Shown piece after piece: positions 23,281 through 34,660 of a DNA stretch of 64,000 nt (within the stretch, counting starts at the first letter, position 1; the number at the start of each line of letters is the position of its first letter). The translations under genes and the position numbers were made by a program. Below the pieces are notes generated by a model. The model saw only the letters and a program-made list of their open reading frames with translations, had not been told where the DNA came from and made no database searches. Source of the stretch: Lutraria lutraria (taxonomy: Eukaryota > Mollusca > Bivalvia > Venerida > Mactridae); NCBI GenBank assembly GCA_964023205.1, contig OZ026838.1, positions 28,423,843 to 28,487,842 of the forward strand, read 5' to 3'.

Positions 23281-23933
23281 GTAGTACTTAAAAAAGTCTT
23301 TGATCCACATCAAAATTCATGCATGCTGAGCTAGTGACAGCAGCTGCTGCTATGGAAAGTTGAACTATCATTTAGTTTCCATTATAATGGATAGATTGTA
23401 TAAAGCCTGCATTTAAACAGATCCAAATGCTTTATGCTGATTGTAATGTTTGACTGTTTGCACTGTTTGCACTGGGTGATATTTCCAAAACTTAATTGTC
23501 TTAAAAAAAATTGTTTGGAATTCTTGGTGATTTTATTAATTTGTTTTTAATCAGGTCAAGTTCCGCATTAGGGCTTATGTGTGTAGGTTAAGGTGATGTC
23601 TTTATCTTTGGTGATAGTCATTGTCAGATTGTGTCAGATAAACAGATGGTGAAAAAGGAAAGCTTGATCATTTTGACAGACAGGTCATAAAATCATAATG
23701 TTCTGTTGTTGACATTTGTCTAGCAAACATGCGCTGTTTAATGGTTTGAATTTCAATTTGCCATGCAAATACAAAATGAATATACGATTTTCATTTTTTA
23801 CCTTCTAATTTTTTATTCCACGCATGTCAAAGTTAATGTTTTTCAAATTAGAATTTTGTAATCTTGTGATTATGATATTATGTTGGTCATGCTTTTGTTC
23901 TGCTTGTATTATATATTTCTGATTTTACTCCAG

Positions 23934-24059
23934 CGCAAGGCTCCATTGCCTTCTCCTAGAAAATCTACCACCGATGGTGAAAAAACGCCAAGGTCTCGTC
24001 CTAAGCCACCTATACCCCCTAAACCAAGTCAGGCCCTTATTGGGTCACCTGAGGTCAAG
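23934..24059 (+). CDS. MPDZ: Multi-PDZ protein exon: proline-rich SH3/WW-ligand linker
   Basis: Acceptor attttactccag, donor gtaaaa, 42 codons, phase 0. The peptide is basic and proline-rich: RKAPLPSPRKST contains a second PxPxPR pattern (PLPSPR), and RSRPKPPIPPKPS contains both a class I (RxxPxxP) and a class II (PxxPxK) SH3 consensus. No domain. Symmetric phase and 126-bp length make it skippable without frame loss. Confidence 0.88.
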
Positions 24060-27000
24060 GTAAAATTTGGGGCCAATGTTTTGTGTGCATGTTCAGCACA
24101 ATATTCATTTGACTAGTGTTCTGTACTCTCGATAGTTTTATAGGGATCCTCTAATGTTATATATTTGTGTTTTAACATTTCCTAGTATCACTTAAACATT
24201 TTGCATGTAGAATTCACTCTTGTACCCCAAAATTACATTATCTATCTACTTACATTTCTCTGTTTATAGTTTTTATACAGTTATTTAAACATATTTTGTG
24301 TCTGTCACTGTTTTAGATTAGTGACCCTGATTTGTGGATTTATAGACCTGGAATTAAAAATTGTTTAGGGGTCGACCATCAATAATTCTGTCTGCTTGGT
24401 TCATTCAGCTTTTGTTCTTCTTTTTTATCATCTTTAAAAGATTCATCGATAAACATATTGGGTTTAACTTCTTTGTACAGCCTGTGCTTAGTTCTGTCTA
24501 CTTGATTCTACTAAACTCTCCTTCGTTTTCTTCCTGTACAATTCTTACAGAACATTAGTTGTTCACTCGATCATTTGCAAACTTCTTACTGTATACTGTA
24601 ATTGCTTCTACTTTTGGGTAATCTCTCTTTGTTATTTTTTAAAATTCTTTATAACACTTTAACACTTTTGTTATTTTTGTGTATTTACTAACATATGTAT
24701 CTATACATAGCATTTGTATTATACACATCAAGTTATGCTTTGCACTGGGGTATTTTAATTCTTAGTTATCCATTAACTCATGAACTATCAGTCAAATCGA
24801 GCAGTTAATTTATACAGATTGTTGCTTTCTCTAAAATATTGCCATAATTGACCATTAAAAGTAAATGTAATCTGTCTGATTATAATTTTGATGAAACCTT
24901 TTTAGATGTGATGACTGTCTGTTAATTTTAGGACATTGTTTTATGATCTGTTGGGTATCATAACAGTATAAATGCAAGTTTAAGTCTAGAGTTACCTGCC
25001 CCTGAAACTATGTTATTGGCGTTATGCCGGGAACCGAAATAGGCATGGAACCAGACTACTTGTGAATATACTGAGACAATGAGATATTGCTCCACTCTCT
25101 ATCCACAAAATAACCCATGAGGTCACCATTGATGAAGAATATATGACTCCTTGGTTGAGACATATATTTTATAAATTTTACTGCTTTTCAATAAATTGTG
25201 GTGAGCTTAACATTACTCTCCAACAAGTTTGCATTACATCAGAATTGTTACATTTTGTATGTTATAATTGTAAAGATGTAATTGTAAATTACAGTAATGA
25301 TCATTTAAAGAGATATTCCTGATAGCTAGTGATATGTCCAACAATATTCCAAATTCTAAGTAAATCATTTATAAATGTAAAAAATACCATTGAAAAATAC
25401 CATTTTTGCCAGAATTTTTAAATTGAAAGTGTCATAGATACATATAAGCATTTGAGTGACACAGATTTGGATTGAAAATGCATGTGACTCGCATGCATTA
25501 CATGTGACTTGACACATATGCCTGTCCATTCCTATAGATGGAAGAAAAAATCCATTATACATGTCTTTAAAATCCTCCTGTAATCCATGTAAGGATAGGT
25601 GATTTAATTAAAGTCTTCAAAATCTATGTACAAATGTAAATTACAAAGTTGTTCGAAAAAAAACTTTTTTTTTTAATTAATGAGTATGTACATGTTTCAG
25701 TAAAGTGTTTGTGCATGTTTGGTCTCTTCCTTAATTATTTCTCTAAACTTTAAGTCCCACAAAATACTACTAATTGTTCTGTAATTGAAAACTGTGATGT
25801 ATTAGAATCTGTCTTTTGTCAATTCTCTGTAGAATCTAATCCAATGTGTTTGTTTCTTATGAGAAAACTTCTCCATGTGTTTTGTATCAATGTAATGTTT
25901 TACCAAATGGATTATGTCAATACTCAGCTGTCTCAATCTTATATGGCAATGTATATTTTGACTTCACTTAGATTACTTTCATTCGGAATATAAAACTTCG
26001 CTTTTAAGAACTCAGTTCGGGTGTTTTGGCTACATTTATAGTGGCGTTTATACATAGCATTGTCTGATCAAGGACGCACATGTATGTGGCTAAGATGCTG
26101 TTACGATTTTATTGTTATGAACTGAAGTTGTGTGTTTTAGTATTAATGCACTATCTACATGATTGTGTTACGATTGAGAATATTTTATTGTCAGTGTCTG
26201 TTATATTAAAAATTTTAGTATATCAAAAACAAATGCACCCTGAGAGATATTTACTGTGTTCTGGTGAAAAACAATAAGGTAATTGATAAGTGATAAACTA
26301 GCTTGTGTTATAATGCTCCCCTGCATGTACAGGCAGGCCAGCACTTAATGTTGCTTACAGTTCAGGGCTATCCTTTAATTGTAATGATTCTAATATACTA
26401 ATATTCATATATATTGAATATATTTGATAACACTGTTGTGAACGATGGAGCATATTTTCTAAAGTAACTGGTAACTGTGTGATGGTTCATCGTTGCTTTT
26501 TCATTGAACAAGGCATAAATTCTGCCTCAGAATCCCATGGGAAATTCTGTGCTTAGACACTAATTGCTAGGTGAAAAAATACTTTCAGTGTTTTTGGCTC
26601 TAATAATTGTGTTTACCATTTTAAGTACAGACAGTGGAAGCAACCATAACCATTTGCTGGAACTTGTTTGGATTGTTTGAAAATGTTTTTTTGAAAGAAT
26701 TGATTAACTTGTTATCTTACATGTTGTGATGATTTAGCATGAAAAAGTTTGACTAGATGTTTTAAAATGTGCAAATTTGGATCTGTGTAAGATAACTTGT
26801 TCGTTAGATGTACATGTAGTTAGGTAACACTTTTTGTATTAGTATTTCACATTGCTTATTGTCTTCTTGCTTTCCATTACTTTTCAATTAGTTTAGACAT
26901 TTTTAAATGTTGATAACTTGTTATTAATGATGTTAATGTTTTTACTTTAGTTTGATTGGTGTATTTAATTTTAATGATTAGTTTAATTAGTATTGTTTAT

Positions 27001-27153
27001 AAAAAATAATGTTACTGAGTAAGATTATTTTTGTAATTTTAACTGCTGTTGCATGCTGAATTTTGTATTAATTTGCATGTTTTCAAGTTAGAAGTTACCT
27101 TAAATGTGATTGGTCAGACATTTTGTAACACTGTGTTTCATTGGCTGTTTCAG
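24060..27153. other. Intron with nothing recognisable
   Basis: 3.1 kb of AT-rich sequence. I found no repeat family member, exon or structured element. Short open frames present do not look like protein. Confidence 0.7.
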
Positions 27154-27219
27154 GATGAGCCACCGCCATTACCATTTTCTTCCCCGCCTCCACTGTTGAG
27201 CATGGACAATAATGCTAAG
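27154..27219 (+). CDS. MPDZ: Multi-PDZ protein exon: small PPPLP-containing linker exon
   Basis: Acceptor ttggctgtttcag, donor gtaagt, 22 codons, phase 0. It encodes DEPPPLPFSSPPPLLSMDNN. The PPLP core is a group II WW ligand, and the flanking acidic and proline residues could also suit SH3 domains. Small, symmetric and between two long introns, it is a likely cassette exon. The call rests on strong splice sites and frame continuity. Confidence 0.8.
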
Positions 27220-28504
27220 GTAAGTTATCTATATATGAGAATGCATTAATGTATTATGATCGATGGTTTATTGAAATGATATTATGGATAAAAATACATG
27301 ATAAATAAGATAAGGTAAGTCAAGGTGAATAATTGGTGGTCTGCCTCATTGCAAGAAGTGATATTGCTGAAATAATAACATTGATATCTGTGTTACATAA
27401 TGCTGAAGTGTTTTTGTAAGTACAAACTTCATGATAAGCCATTACAATCTTTGTTTAACTATTGATGCTTTTATGGTTGATTTTTTTGAAAAACAAAATA
27501 TTGATAATTTTGAGTTCAGTGGAAATTCTTCGACGTAAAAGAAGTTAGGATTCCATGTTCTGTTTTATAGCTATTCACTGAGTTGGCTATCATACTTATT
27601 ATATTTGTCAATCATACATTAAGTGAACAGAACACTTCCTTCTTTAACTTTTATTGAAGTATATTTTGCTTTCATCATACTCTTTTGCGTCTTTGTTTCG
27701 CTGTAATGCTGCTCATTGGGTTCCTATGAAGAGGTGAATTCTCATTAAAATGATTCTGTTTTCTTGTTTAAAATCTCTCTGACAATAGAATCCTCAAATA
27801 ATCGAGATAGAGATACAGACTAATTGGCTTAAATTGAAAATTGACTAATTGATTTTCTCGCACCTCCAATAATTGAGACCCAGTATTCAGCAGTAATTGC
27901 TTTTGTAGATGTTCTGCTTCTAAATTAGTGCAGTGTCTGAAACTATAATTCTAGGAGTTATTAGAATGGATTGATACGGTAAGTGTGTCCTATGCGCTCC
28001 ATTGTGTATTACATTGATTCAATCTTCCACTATTGCTGCTCATTATCAATGGATGAAATTGGTTGGAGAATGTTAATGTAATACCTTTGTAATGTCTAGC
28101 AATAATAATCTGGCTCATCCCTATATGGATGTTCTTTTTTTTACATGTTTTGTTTCTTCTCTTGTCACTTTTCATTGTAAAGTGAAGGTTTATGTACATA
28201 ATCAAGTTGTATGTTGGAAAAAGTTAAATGAAGAATCTGTGAAAAATTAGCTAAGATTAATACATATTTATGACAAAGGTAATCAGAGTCCACTTTTGAC
28301 TGGTCACTAATCTATTGGATGTAATCAATACACTATATTTACTAATTGTGGTTAAGTTTTCATTTAGCATTTAGTATTATGTGTTTATCTCTTTGTTCTA
28401 TGCTGGGATTTGTGAAGATATATATCATTTTCTAGTATTTTGTCCTTCATCGATTGAATGAGGCTAGCACTTACTTTTGTCCTGCAAAATTAGCTTCTTA
28501 ATTG

Positions 28505-28535
28505 TTTCAACAGAACAGAACAGATTTTTATTTTC
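28505..28535 (-). repeat. LINE-like 3' tail with short tandem repeat
   Basis: On the minus strand the sequence reads 'gaaaataaaaatctgttctgttctgttg', a polyadenylation-like AATAAA followed by a short (ctgtt)n tail. Jockey/CR1-type elements often end in short tandem repeats. It could be the 3' end of the RT-bearing element at 30190-31150, which lies on the same strand, but the link is inferred. Confidence 0.4.
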
Positions 28536-28599
28536 AAAGACGTGTACAAATTACATAGTCATATACATAGTAACAAATATATTTACATATATGGATACC

Positions 28600-28930
28600 A
28601 TTAGTCCAGTCATCTAAAGTTCAAAATTGGCCTTTTGGGGAATAAATTAGTACATAAGCCATTTTTGGTATATTGGTTCTTTAGGTGATAGAGAATGACC
28701 AGAAAAAAGTCCCCAAGAATCCTATGGTGCAAAAGCGAGATTTTTGGGCTTAAAGATGGAAAAAAATGAATAAAACTGCGAATTTCTGGAATCCCTGTAT
28801 AACTCAAACACAGTTCATTCCTGACATTTTAAATCTTCTATGCTGATAAAAATTTATCAACAACATCTTTTTGAATGTTTTTCATATCGGCTCAGAATCC
28901 AAGATGGCCGCCATAATCCAATATGGCCGC
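28600..28930 (-). repeat. Left arm of a long inverted repeat
   Basis: Its reverse complement aligns along its length with 34340-34660, sharing 'agtacataagccatttttggtat', 'aaaaaagtccccaagaatcc', 'atggtgcaaaagcga', 'gtataactcaaa' and 'aatatggccgcc'. The two arms face each other across about 5.4 kb. Confidence 0.8.
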
Positions 28931-30189
28931 CCAAACTTCATTAGGTTTAAGATTAATTTTTGAATTGTCGTATAAAAACATTTTCTGCGATAAAAAACTG
29001 TCAAGCTAGTAGCTTTTCTAGTATTTTAGCATTGAAAGGTTTTTAATCAATATATTTTTAGTAATTTACATTACAAAGCTCAATCAAAGTACTGGAAGTA
29101 CTGAGGGAAGGTCAACTTTGTCGTATTTTCGCATTTTAGCATTTTCGTGTCGAAAACGCTGAAACTTGTACGACATGGCGTAAACCACCACCATGTGTTC
29201 GAGCACTATTTTAAATAGTGAATGAACTATTTTCAATATTAGTAAATCTTGTTACCCCAACAGTTTATAAATGAAACGTTTGTGCGTTTGAATACTCAAT
29301 TATTATACTTATATGTTTTTCAGTTTAAGTTGCCTTAACATAATATTTCCAGCTTTTATCAAAAGTCTCACTCTGCAATGTACACGTATACAAGTGGTAC
29401 TATTTTCTGTCCTGTTATTGGGCCGAAGGTAACTAATTTGAATATGATGATGTAGGAAAGTATCACCTTCCAAAAACATAGATTTGGTACTTTAGTAATC
29501 AAGAAGTAATTCTAGGTAGGAAAAATGTATTGGACTTCTTATGTTTCAGACGCATTTTTTGTGGAGGTTAGTAGTTATAATGTACAATGAATATGTCAGT
29601 GGCTGTGGTTTTTATGTGATTACTTTTTATTACAATGTTGTTTTTCTATCACAATGAATCGTTAACTTTCTCTGTTGGAAATGCAATGTTTAATGCTGTT
29701 TTACGGCGCATCGACAACATAAGTCATGTAAGGCGAAATTAAATAAGAGGACGTCAAGAAGTATGTTATCAGATTGGTAAAAGGATAATATTCATGTTAA
29801 TAAGAAATGTAGCGCAACTAAAATTGTAATATGAAATACATTTGTAGTCGCAATTGATATGTAGTGACAAAAAATAAGAGTGTGTGAGACTAATCTCATT
29901 TACATTGTATTATATTATAGTGAATCAGATTATATAGCATCAGATTAAATGGGTTGATGTGTGGTATGTTTCTTTCGTTCTTGGTATTAGGTTTGGAAAG
30001 TGCCAAGTGGTGGAATTACATTCAAAGATATATTTTGATAAAGTGTTATTAACAACTTGGTATGTAGCGTTAAAGAAATTTAATTTTAGTTTTAAAATGC
30101 AAATGTATAATGAGCGGTAAGTTTTTGTTGTTAAAAAGGGGATACTTAGTACTAGTTTTTCATTTGCCTCAACATAGAGGCTCAAGGGA

Positions 30190-31990
30190 CAGGTCTTTAA
30201 CCATGAATATGTAGTGATTCAGGGCTATAAGATGTGATTTCCAGGCTGATCCGTATACAATGGATCCGTAGTCCAGTTCTGAATGGATAAGAGACCGATA
30301 TAAAGGTATTAGTACTTTTCTGTTAGATCCTCAGTCAGTGGCAACTTTCAGGAGGTATTGAGTCTTCTAGCAATTACTTTTTGAGTGATTTAATATGATT
30401 AATATAAATGTAAGTCTGGTTCAACCTGAATTGGTGTGTTGCCCATATTAAGACATAGTTCCGGATGCATGTAGAAATGTATTGAAACTGAAACCATTTT
30501 GATCCGACATAGTTTCATAATTTTTTATCAAGTATATCATTAATGGAGTCGTCTTTTAACGAGGTTTTTGTTTTGAGACTCAAAACATCAAAAGGATTCA
30601 AGTAAAACCATCTACACAAAGGGAGCAGTAAACTCCTGGATTTAAAACTTCAACTACACTATTGATACTAAATGGGGTGACCCCAACAGGATACAGCCCT
30701 GCGGCACACCCATTTATTGCGTGTGTGGATCTAAAAGAGTGTTTCCCACTTGGACACGGAAGAAAGCCACAATAAAAAAGTGGAAGGTGGCATTTGACCC
30801 AAAACCATGAAGATCATTTGATATGCCATAATTCCAGGTAGTGCCACAGGCACTTTTAAAGACGAAAAATATAGCCACTGAATGATCTTTGTTTATAAAG
30901 GCCTCTCTTAGAAGTCTTAAAGGGCACAGCTTAGGTAGTCAACTGTACCACGTTGGTGACGAAAACCACTCTGTACATTCACAATAAGGTTGGTAGATTC
31001 AAAGAACCAAACAGGTCCGTTGTTCACTATTCTTTCCGGTGCTTTACAGATACAACTGGTAAAAGTTATCGGGTGATGATCATTAGAAAGCCCAGCTTAG
31101 GAATAGGAATTAGCAATGTTTGGAAGAAGGGAGTTCATCCGATTCCCATACATTATCAAACTTATCAAGTAAAAGAGAGAGAGTATGAATGGATGTTAAA
31201 GAAATTAATGAACTTTGTATTGACCAGAGGATCTAATTGTACTTAATTATCTTGGTTTTGGAAGAGATCTAAAGTTTTTCCACTCATCCCAGGTCTTGTG
31301 TGCCTGAAAAAAATCTATTTCTGTGTAGCCTAACGTTGCTAAGATACTTTTACATGGAAAGTTGGAGATGACACTTGTGGAAGTGACCACTTTCCCATCT
31401 TATTTCATCAACATGTCCGTCTGCCTAAGAGCAATCCAAACTGCGGAAGCTAGCAATAGCGAATTTGAAAAAACTTCTTTGGGACCAGACTTATGATTAC
31501 TCATGAAAAGTTAGACAATAGTGAGGATGTGTCTAACATTGTTACTTCACTGCCCATAGAGACAGATGAAGGCTCAATTCCTCTTACCTCCACAAACTCT
31601 AGAAGCCATGACAAACTACAAATGTATGGTATAATGACGACTGTATAAGGACTACCTAAATCCTCAAGGAATCCCTAAGGAAATTCAATCTGATGAAAAT
31701 CTTAACTTTGTATATCAAGATCAAAAGCTCGAAAATCTCTAAAACCTTGATTAGAAAAACGTAGGTATGGTCCACAAAGTCAATGGAGAAGGCTTATCTC
31801 CAATTAAGCATTTGTCTGTTGACAACAATGATACAGACTACCTACCCTCAGGAAGAGGCACTAGCTACTGCGTTCGGAAAAAAAGTCTTCATCTGAGAAC
31901 TTATTCAGAAAAGATTAAAGTGAAGAGAAGGAACCTATTCCAGGATGTAGATAGGTCTTTGCATTGGCATCTTTCATTATTATCTGATTA
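30190..31990 (-). mobile_element. Jockey-type non-LTR retrotransposon relic, RT on minus, endonuclease part inverted
   Basis: Minus strand, high to low coordinates: IPIPK (31096-31110), QSGFRHQRGT (about 30943-30973), MGVPQG (30696-30713), CVDG at the place of the catalytic YxDD (30607-30618) and LDYGSIVYGSA (about 30245-30285). These are in order for a Jockey-clade reverse transcriptase with stops and frameshifts and a destroyed active site. On the plus strand, 31382-31399 reads SDHFPI, the C-terminal signature of the apurinic-type endonuclease. It is followed by WYNDDC (31627) and GLSPIKHLSVD (about 31790), the usual endonuclease-to-RT linker. The 5' part is therefore inverted relative to the RT. 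The element is dead. Confidence 0.8.
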
Positions 31991-32035
31991 ATTGTTTACT
32001 TTTGTTGTATGACCTATCGACTCTAAATTTAGCAG

Positions 32036-32180
32036 CAATATTGGATTTATATCATGCATAATCAACATTAAAATACAAAAGTTCTCAGTATTTATCAATA
32101 TCAAAGGTTAAAAATGTCTAAGGCATAATTCTAAAGTTGAATAATTATAGTGGTTTTAGAATGTCATTTTTGTGTTTTAC
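32036..32180 (+). repeat. Diverged direct repeat (with 34018-34175)
   Basis: It shares 'gatttatatcatgcataatcaacattaaaatacaaaagtt', 'atttatcaatatcaaa', 'ggcataattctaaa' and 'tagaatgtcat' with 34018-34175, at about 2 kb spacing. Part of the transposon nest; identity unknown. Confidence 0.65.
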
Positions 32181-32589
32181 AAAATGCTTTTTCTTATTTC
32201 TTTGCAATATCATTGAAAAAATACCATGCTATATTTCTATAATGTACTTCTTGATTGAAAAAGAATATTAAGAAAATGCATTCGCGTGGATACGTTTTAT
32301 TATCTGATATAGATGTGGCTAAAGCCTCTGACCACTTTTATGACTGATGATATACAATTACCAGGATGTTACGTAATATTTATTGATTTTATCGCCCTGT
32401 TAAAGGGATATTGCTCATTCATGCAGTATCGGCCGGGTGTTAAAATTGACATACAATGTTTGATATACGCCATTTCAAATTAAAATACCAATTAATTTAT
32501 TATTATTATTGAAAGTGCCGTTTTAACTTTTTAAAGTCCCAAGAAATTTACTAATAGAGTTCTACTAGGACAGTAACCAATAAATATCT

Positions 32590-32745
32590 AAATTTAAAGA
32601 CAGATAGATAAATCTTTATTTTTGATTTATGCCGATGGCTCATCATCACAATAAATATATAGACATACATGATATTGTACGTAAACAGTGAATGAGTAAG
32701 ACTAACAAACAATCCCTGATTCTCGCGCACACACTCGCACATACA
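32590..32745 (-). repeat. Possible LINE 3' end
   Basis: The minus strand reads 'gatgatgagccatcggcataaatc' followed by 'aaaaataaagatttatctatctgtct', a polyadenylation-like signal and short tandem tail, a layout common at the 3' end of Jockey-like LINEs. No coding part adjoins it. Confidence 0.4.
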
Positions 32746-33839
32746 TACCCCAACACCCTTAAACTATCAAATAGCTAAATTTAAAGACATTTGACAGCTC
32801 CTATTTAAGTGACCCCAAAAGCAACAGGAGGTCTATTCTCTTGATTGTTTTATTGCCCCTTATCTGTCTAATCCTGTCTGGCCACGGTCAGCTTAGTGTC
32901 TGGTTAAAAGATTTATAGTGATAATTAGTTTATGAAAAACTTTTGTTGTATTTATAAGCATATAAAACAAATTATATTGAATACAGATATTTTTTTTCAG
33001 AGTTTCCAGTATCTTGTTTGCCTTACTTAGCACAGTCAGTAGAGATCGCGTTCCAACAACGACTTGTATCTGGTCGGGAAATAAGAATCACTAAGTCATT
33101 TTTGTTTGTCCCCGAGCTGTGTAAAAACATGCATTTTTTAGAAATGCGAAAGTTGACAAATTAACCGTGCCCGTATAAAAACTCAACATATTTTGTTCAG
33201 TCGAACGATTGAATTTTTGAATTATATATTCATATAATTATTTCCTTTAGTAGTGTGAAACAGGGATGCTATATATCCCTGTGTGAAATGGATATATATA
33301 CACGTATAGAACTGAGTTCTGTAAGGTGTTTGATTCCGAAAAATCAAAAGATATTACTGCTGTAATATTTCATCCAATAGTATAATTTTATGTACTTTCC
33401 TTGACCTTCTGTAAAGTCATTAAATTGGAATCAAACAACAGCAGTTTACTGCTGGTTTGTTAATGTTATTCACATCAATATTCATTTATTCATTTAAAGA
33501 TCAACATTAAAATATGTAATAATGTATTTTAAAAAACAAAAATATGACATTTTTCTTTTAATTATTGTGTTGAAGACCATGATCCTTCACCCTCGTGAGA
33601 AAAATAATACTCTGAAATTCCCTAAAACTCAGATCGCACAAAAAACGACCAGGAGATATAGATCTCGGTTTAACGCTAAATAATCCATATTCGATAAGGT
33701 TAACTTGCTAAAATCAATACTGACCACTTATTGGTTTTTTTGGCGTAAAGGGAAACAACTAGTTTATCACACAGGTAAAAAAATCAATAACGACAGGAGT
33801 TGTCTTTTCATAGGGAAATAGCGTCAATGTTCCGCATGT

Positions 33840-34372
33840 TATGCCCAAAATTACATTGTGAGCTATATAAATTCAATATTGACTTTTTAAAAAGAAATTC
33901 ATCACAATTAAGATAAAAGTAATTTCTTTTCTTCTTACATTTGTAATTAGAAATATGACAAAATAGTCATATTTGGAATTAAACAGTAAAACAATTTGGC
34001 GGCCATTTTGGATTGGAGCGGCCATATTTGATTTATGTAATGAATAATCAAGTTCATTAAAATACAAAAGTTGTTAATATTCATCAATATCAAAAGTTAC
34101 AAGTGCCTTGGCCATAATTCTGAACTTGAACAAATATAGTGCTCTAGAATGTCATATTCGAGTTTTTATACAGTTCATTCCCAAAATTACATTGTGTGCT
34201 TTTATAAGTTTCACAATTTTTTTTTTAATAAATTCATCAAAAATAAGATAAAAGTAATCTTTATTCTTTTTACATTTGAAATTAGAATGACTGATATAAA
34301 AGGCAATTAGTCAAATTTGGATTTAAACAGTAAAAACAACATTTCGGCGGCCATTTTGGATTATGGCGGCCA
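33840..34372 (+). repeat. Two tandem copies of a segment ending 'ggcggccattttggatt'
   Basis: 33840-34017 and 34186-34372 both begin 'cccaaaattacattgtg' and proceed through 'aattcatcacaattaagataaaagtaa', 'ttacatttgtaattag', 'taaacagtaaaacaa' to 'ggcggccattttggatt'. The intervening piece (34018-34175) duplicates 32036-32180, so a unit of about 345 bp has been tandemly repeated. Confidence 0.75.
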
Positions 34373-34660
34373 TTTTGGATTCGACTCGAGAGTGAAACTA
34401 AATCAAAATGATGTCTTTTATCAATACACATCATCTTGGAAAATTATAACTCATTTGGCCGAATAGTTTTTGAGTTATACATCGATTCCTGAAATTCCCA
34501 GTTTTATTTATTTTTTTCAACTTTTAGCCCAAAAATATCGCTTTTGCACCATGGGATTCTTGGGGACTTTTTTCTGGGTGTTATTCATCACAAACAGAAC
34601 CAACATACCAAAAATGGCTTATGTACTAATTAATTCCCCAAAAAAATTATGATGACTGGT
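34340..34660 (+). repeat. Right arm of a long inverted repeat
   Basis: Inverted counterpart of 28600-28930. It starts within the 'ggcggccattttggatt' words and ends 'agtacataagcc...ttaattcccc' in reverse. Small insertions and substitutions separate the arms, so they are old or were never identical. Confidence 0.8.

Larger units (their letters stand above)
20767..23933. other. Intron with a MITE, a mollusc-type repeat and a full SINE
   Basis: It contains a MITE at 22241-22383, a reverse 'aagggggcat' repeat at 22500-22737 and a complete SINE at 23035-23280. The first 1.4 kb shows nothing recognisable. Confidence 0.8.

Noticed and set aside
30953..31246. 97-codon frame on +
   Set aside because: It is the antisense shadow of the Jockey-type RT segment read on the minus strand (IPIPK at 31096-31110).
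31767..31991. 74-codon frame on + considered as a gene
   Set aside because: It matches the endonuclease-to-RT linker of a Jockey-type element (GLSPIKHLSVD) and is part of a dead transposon.
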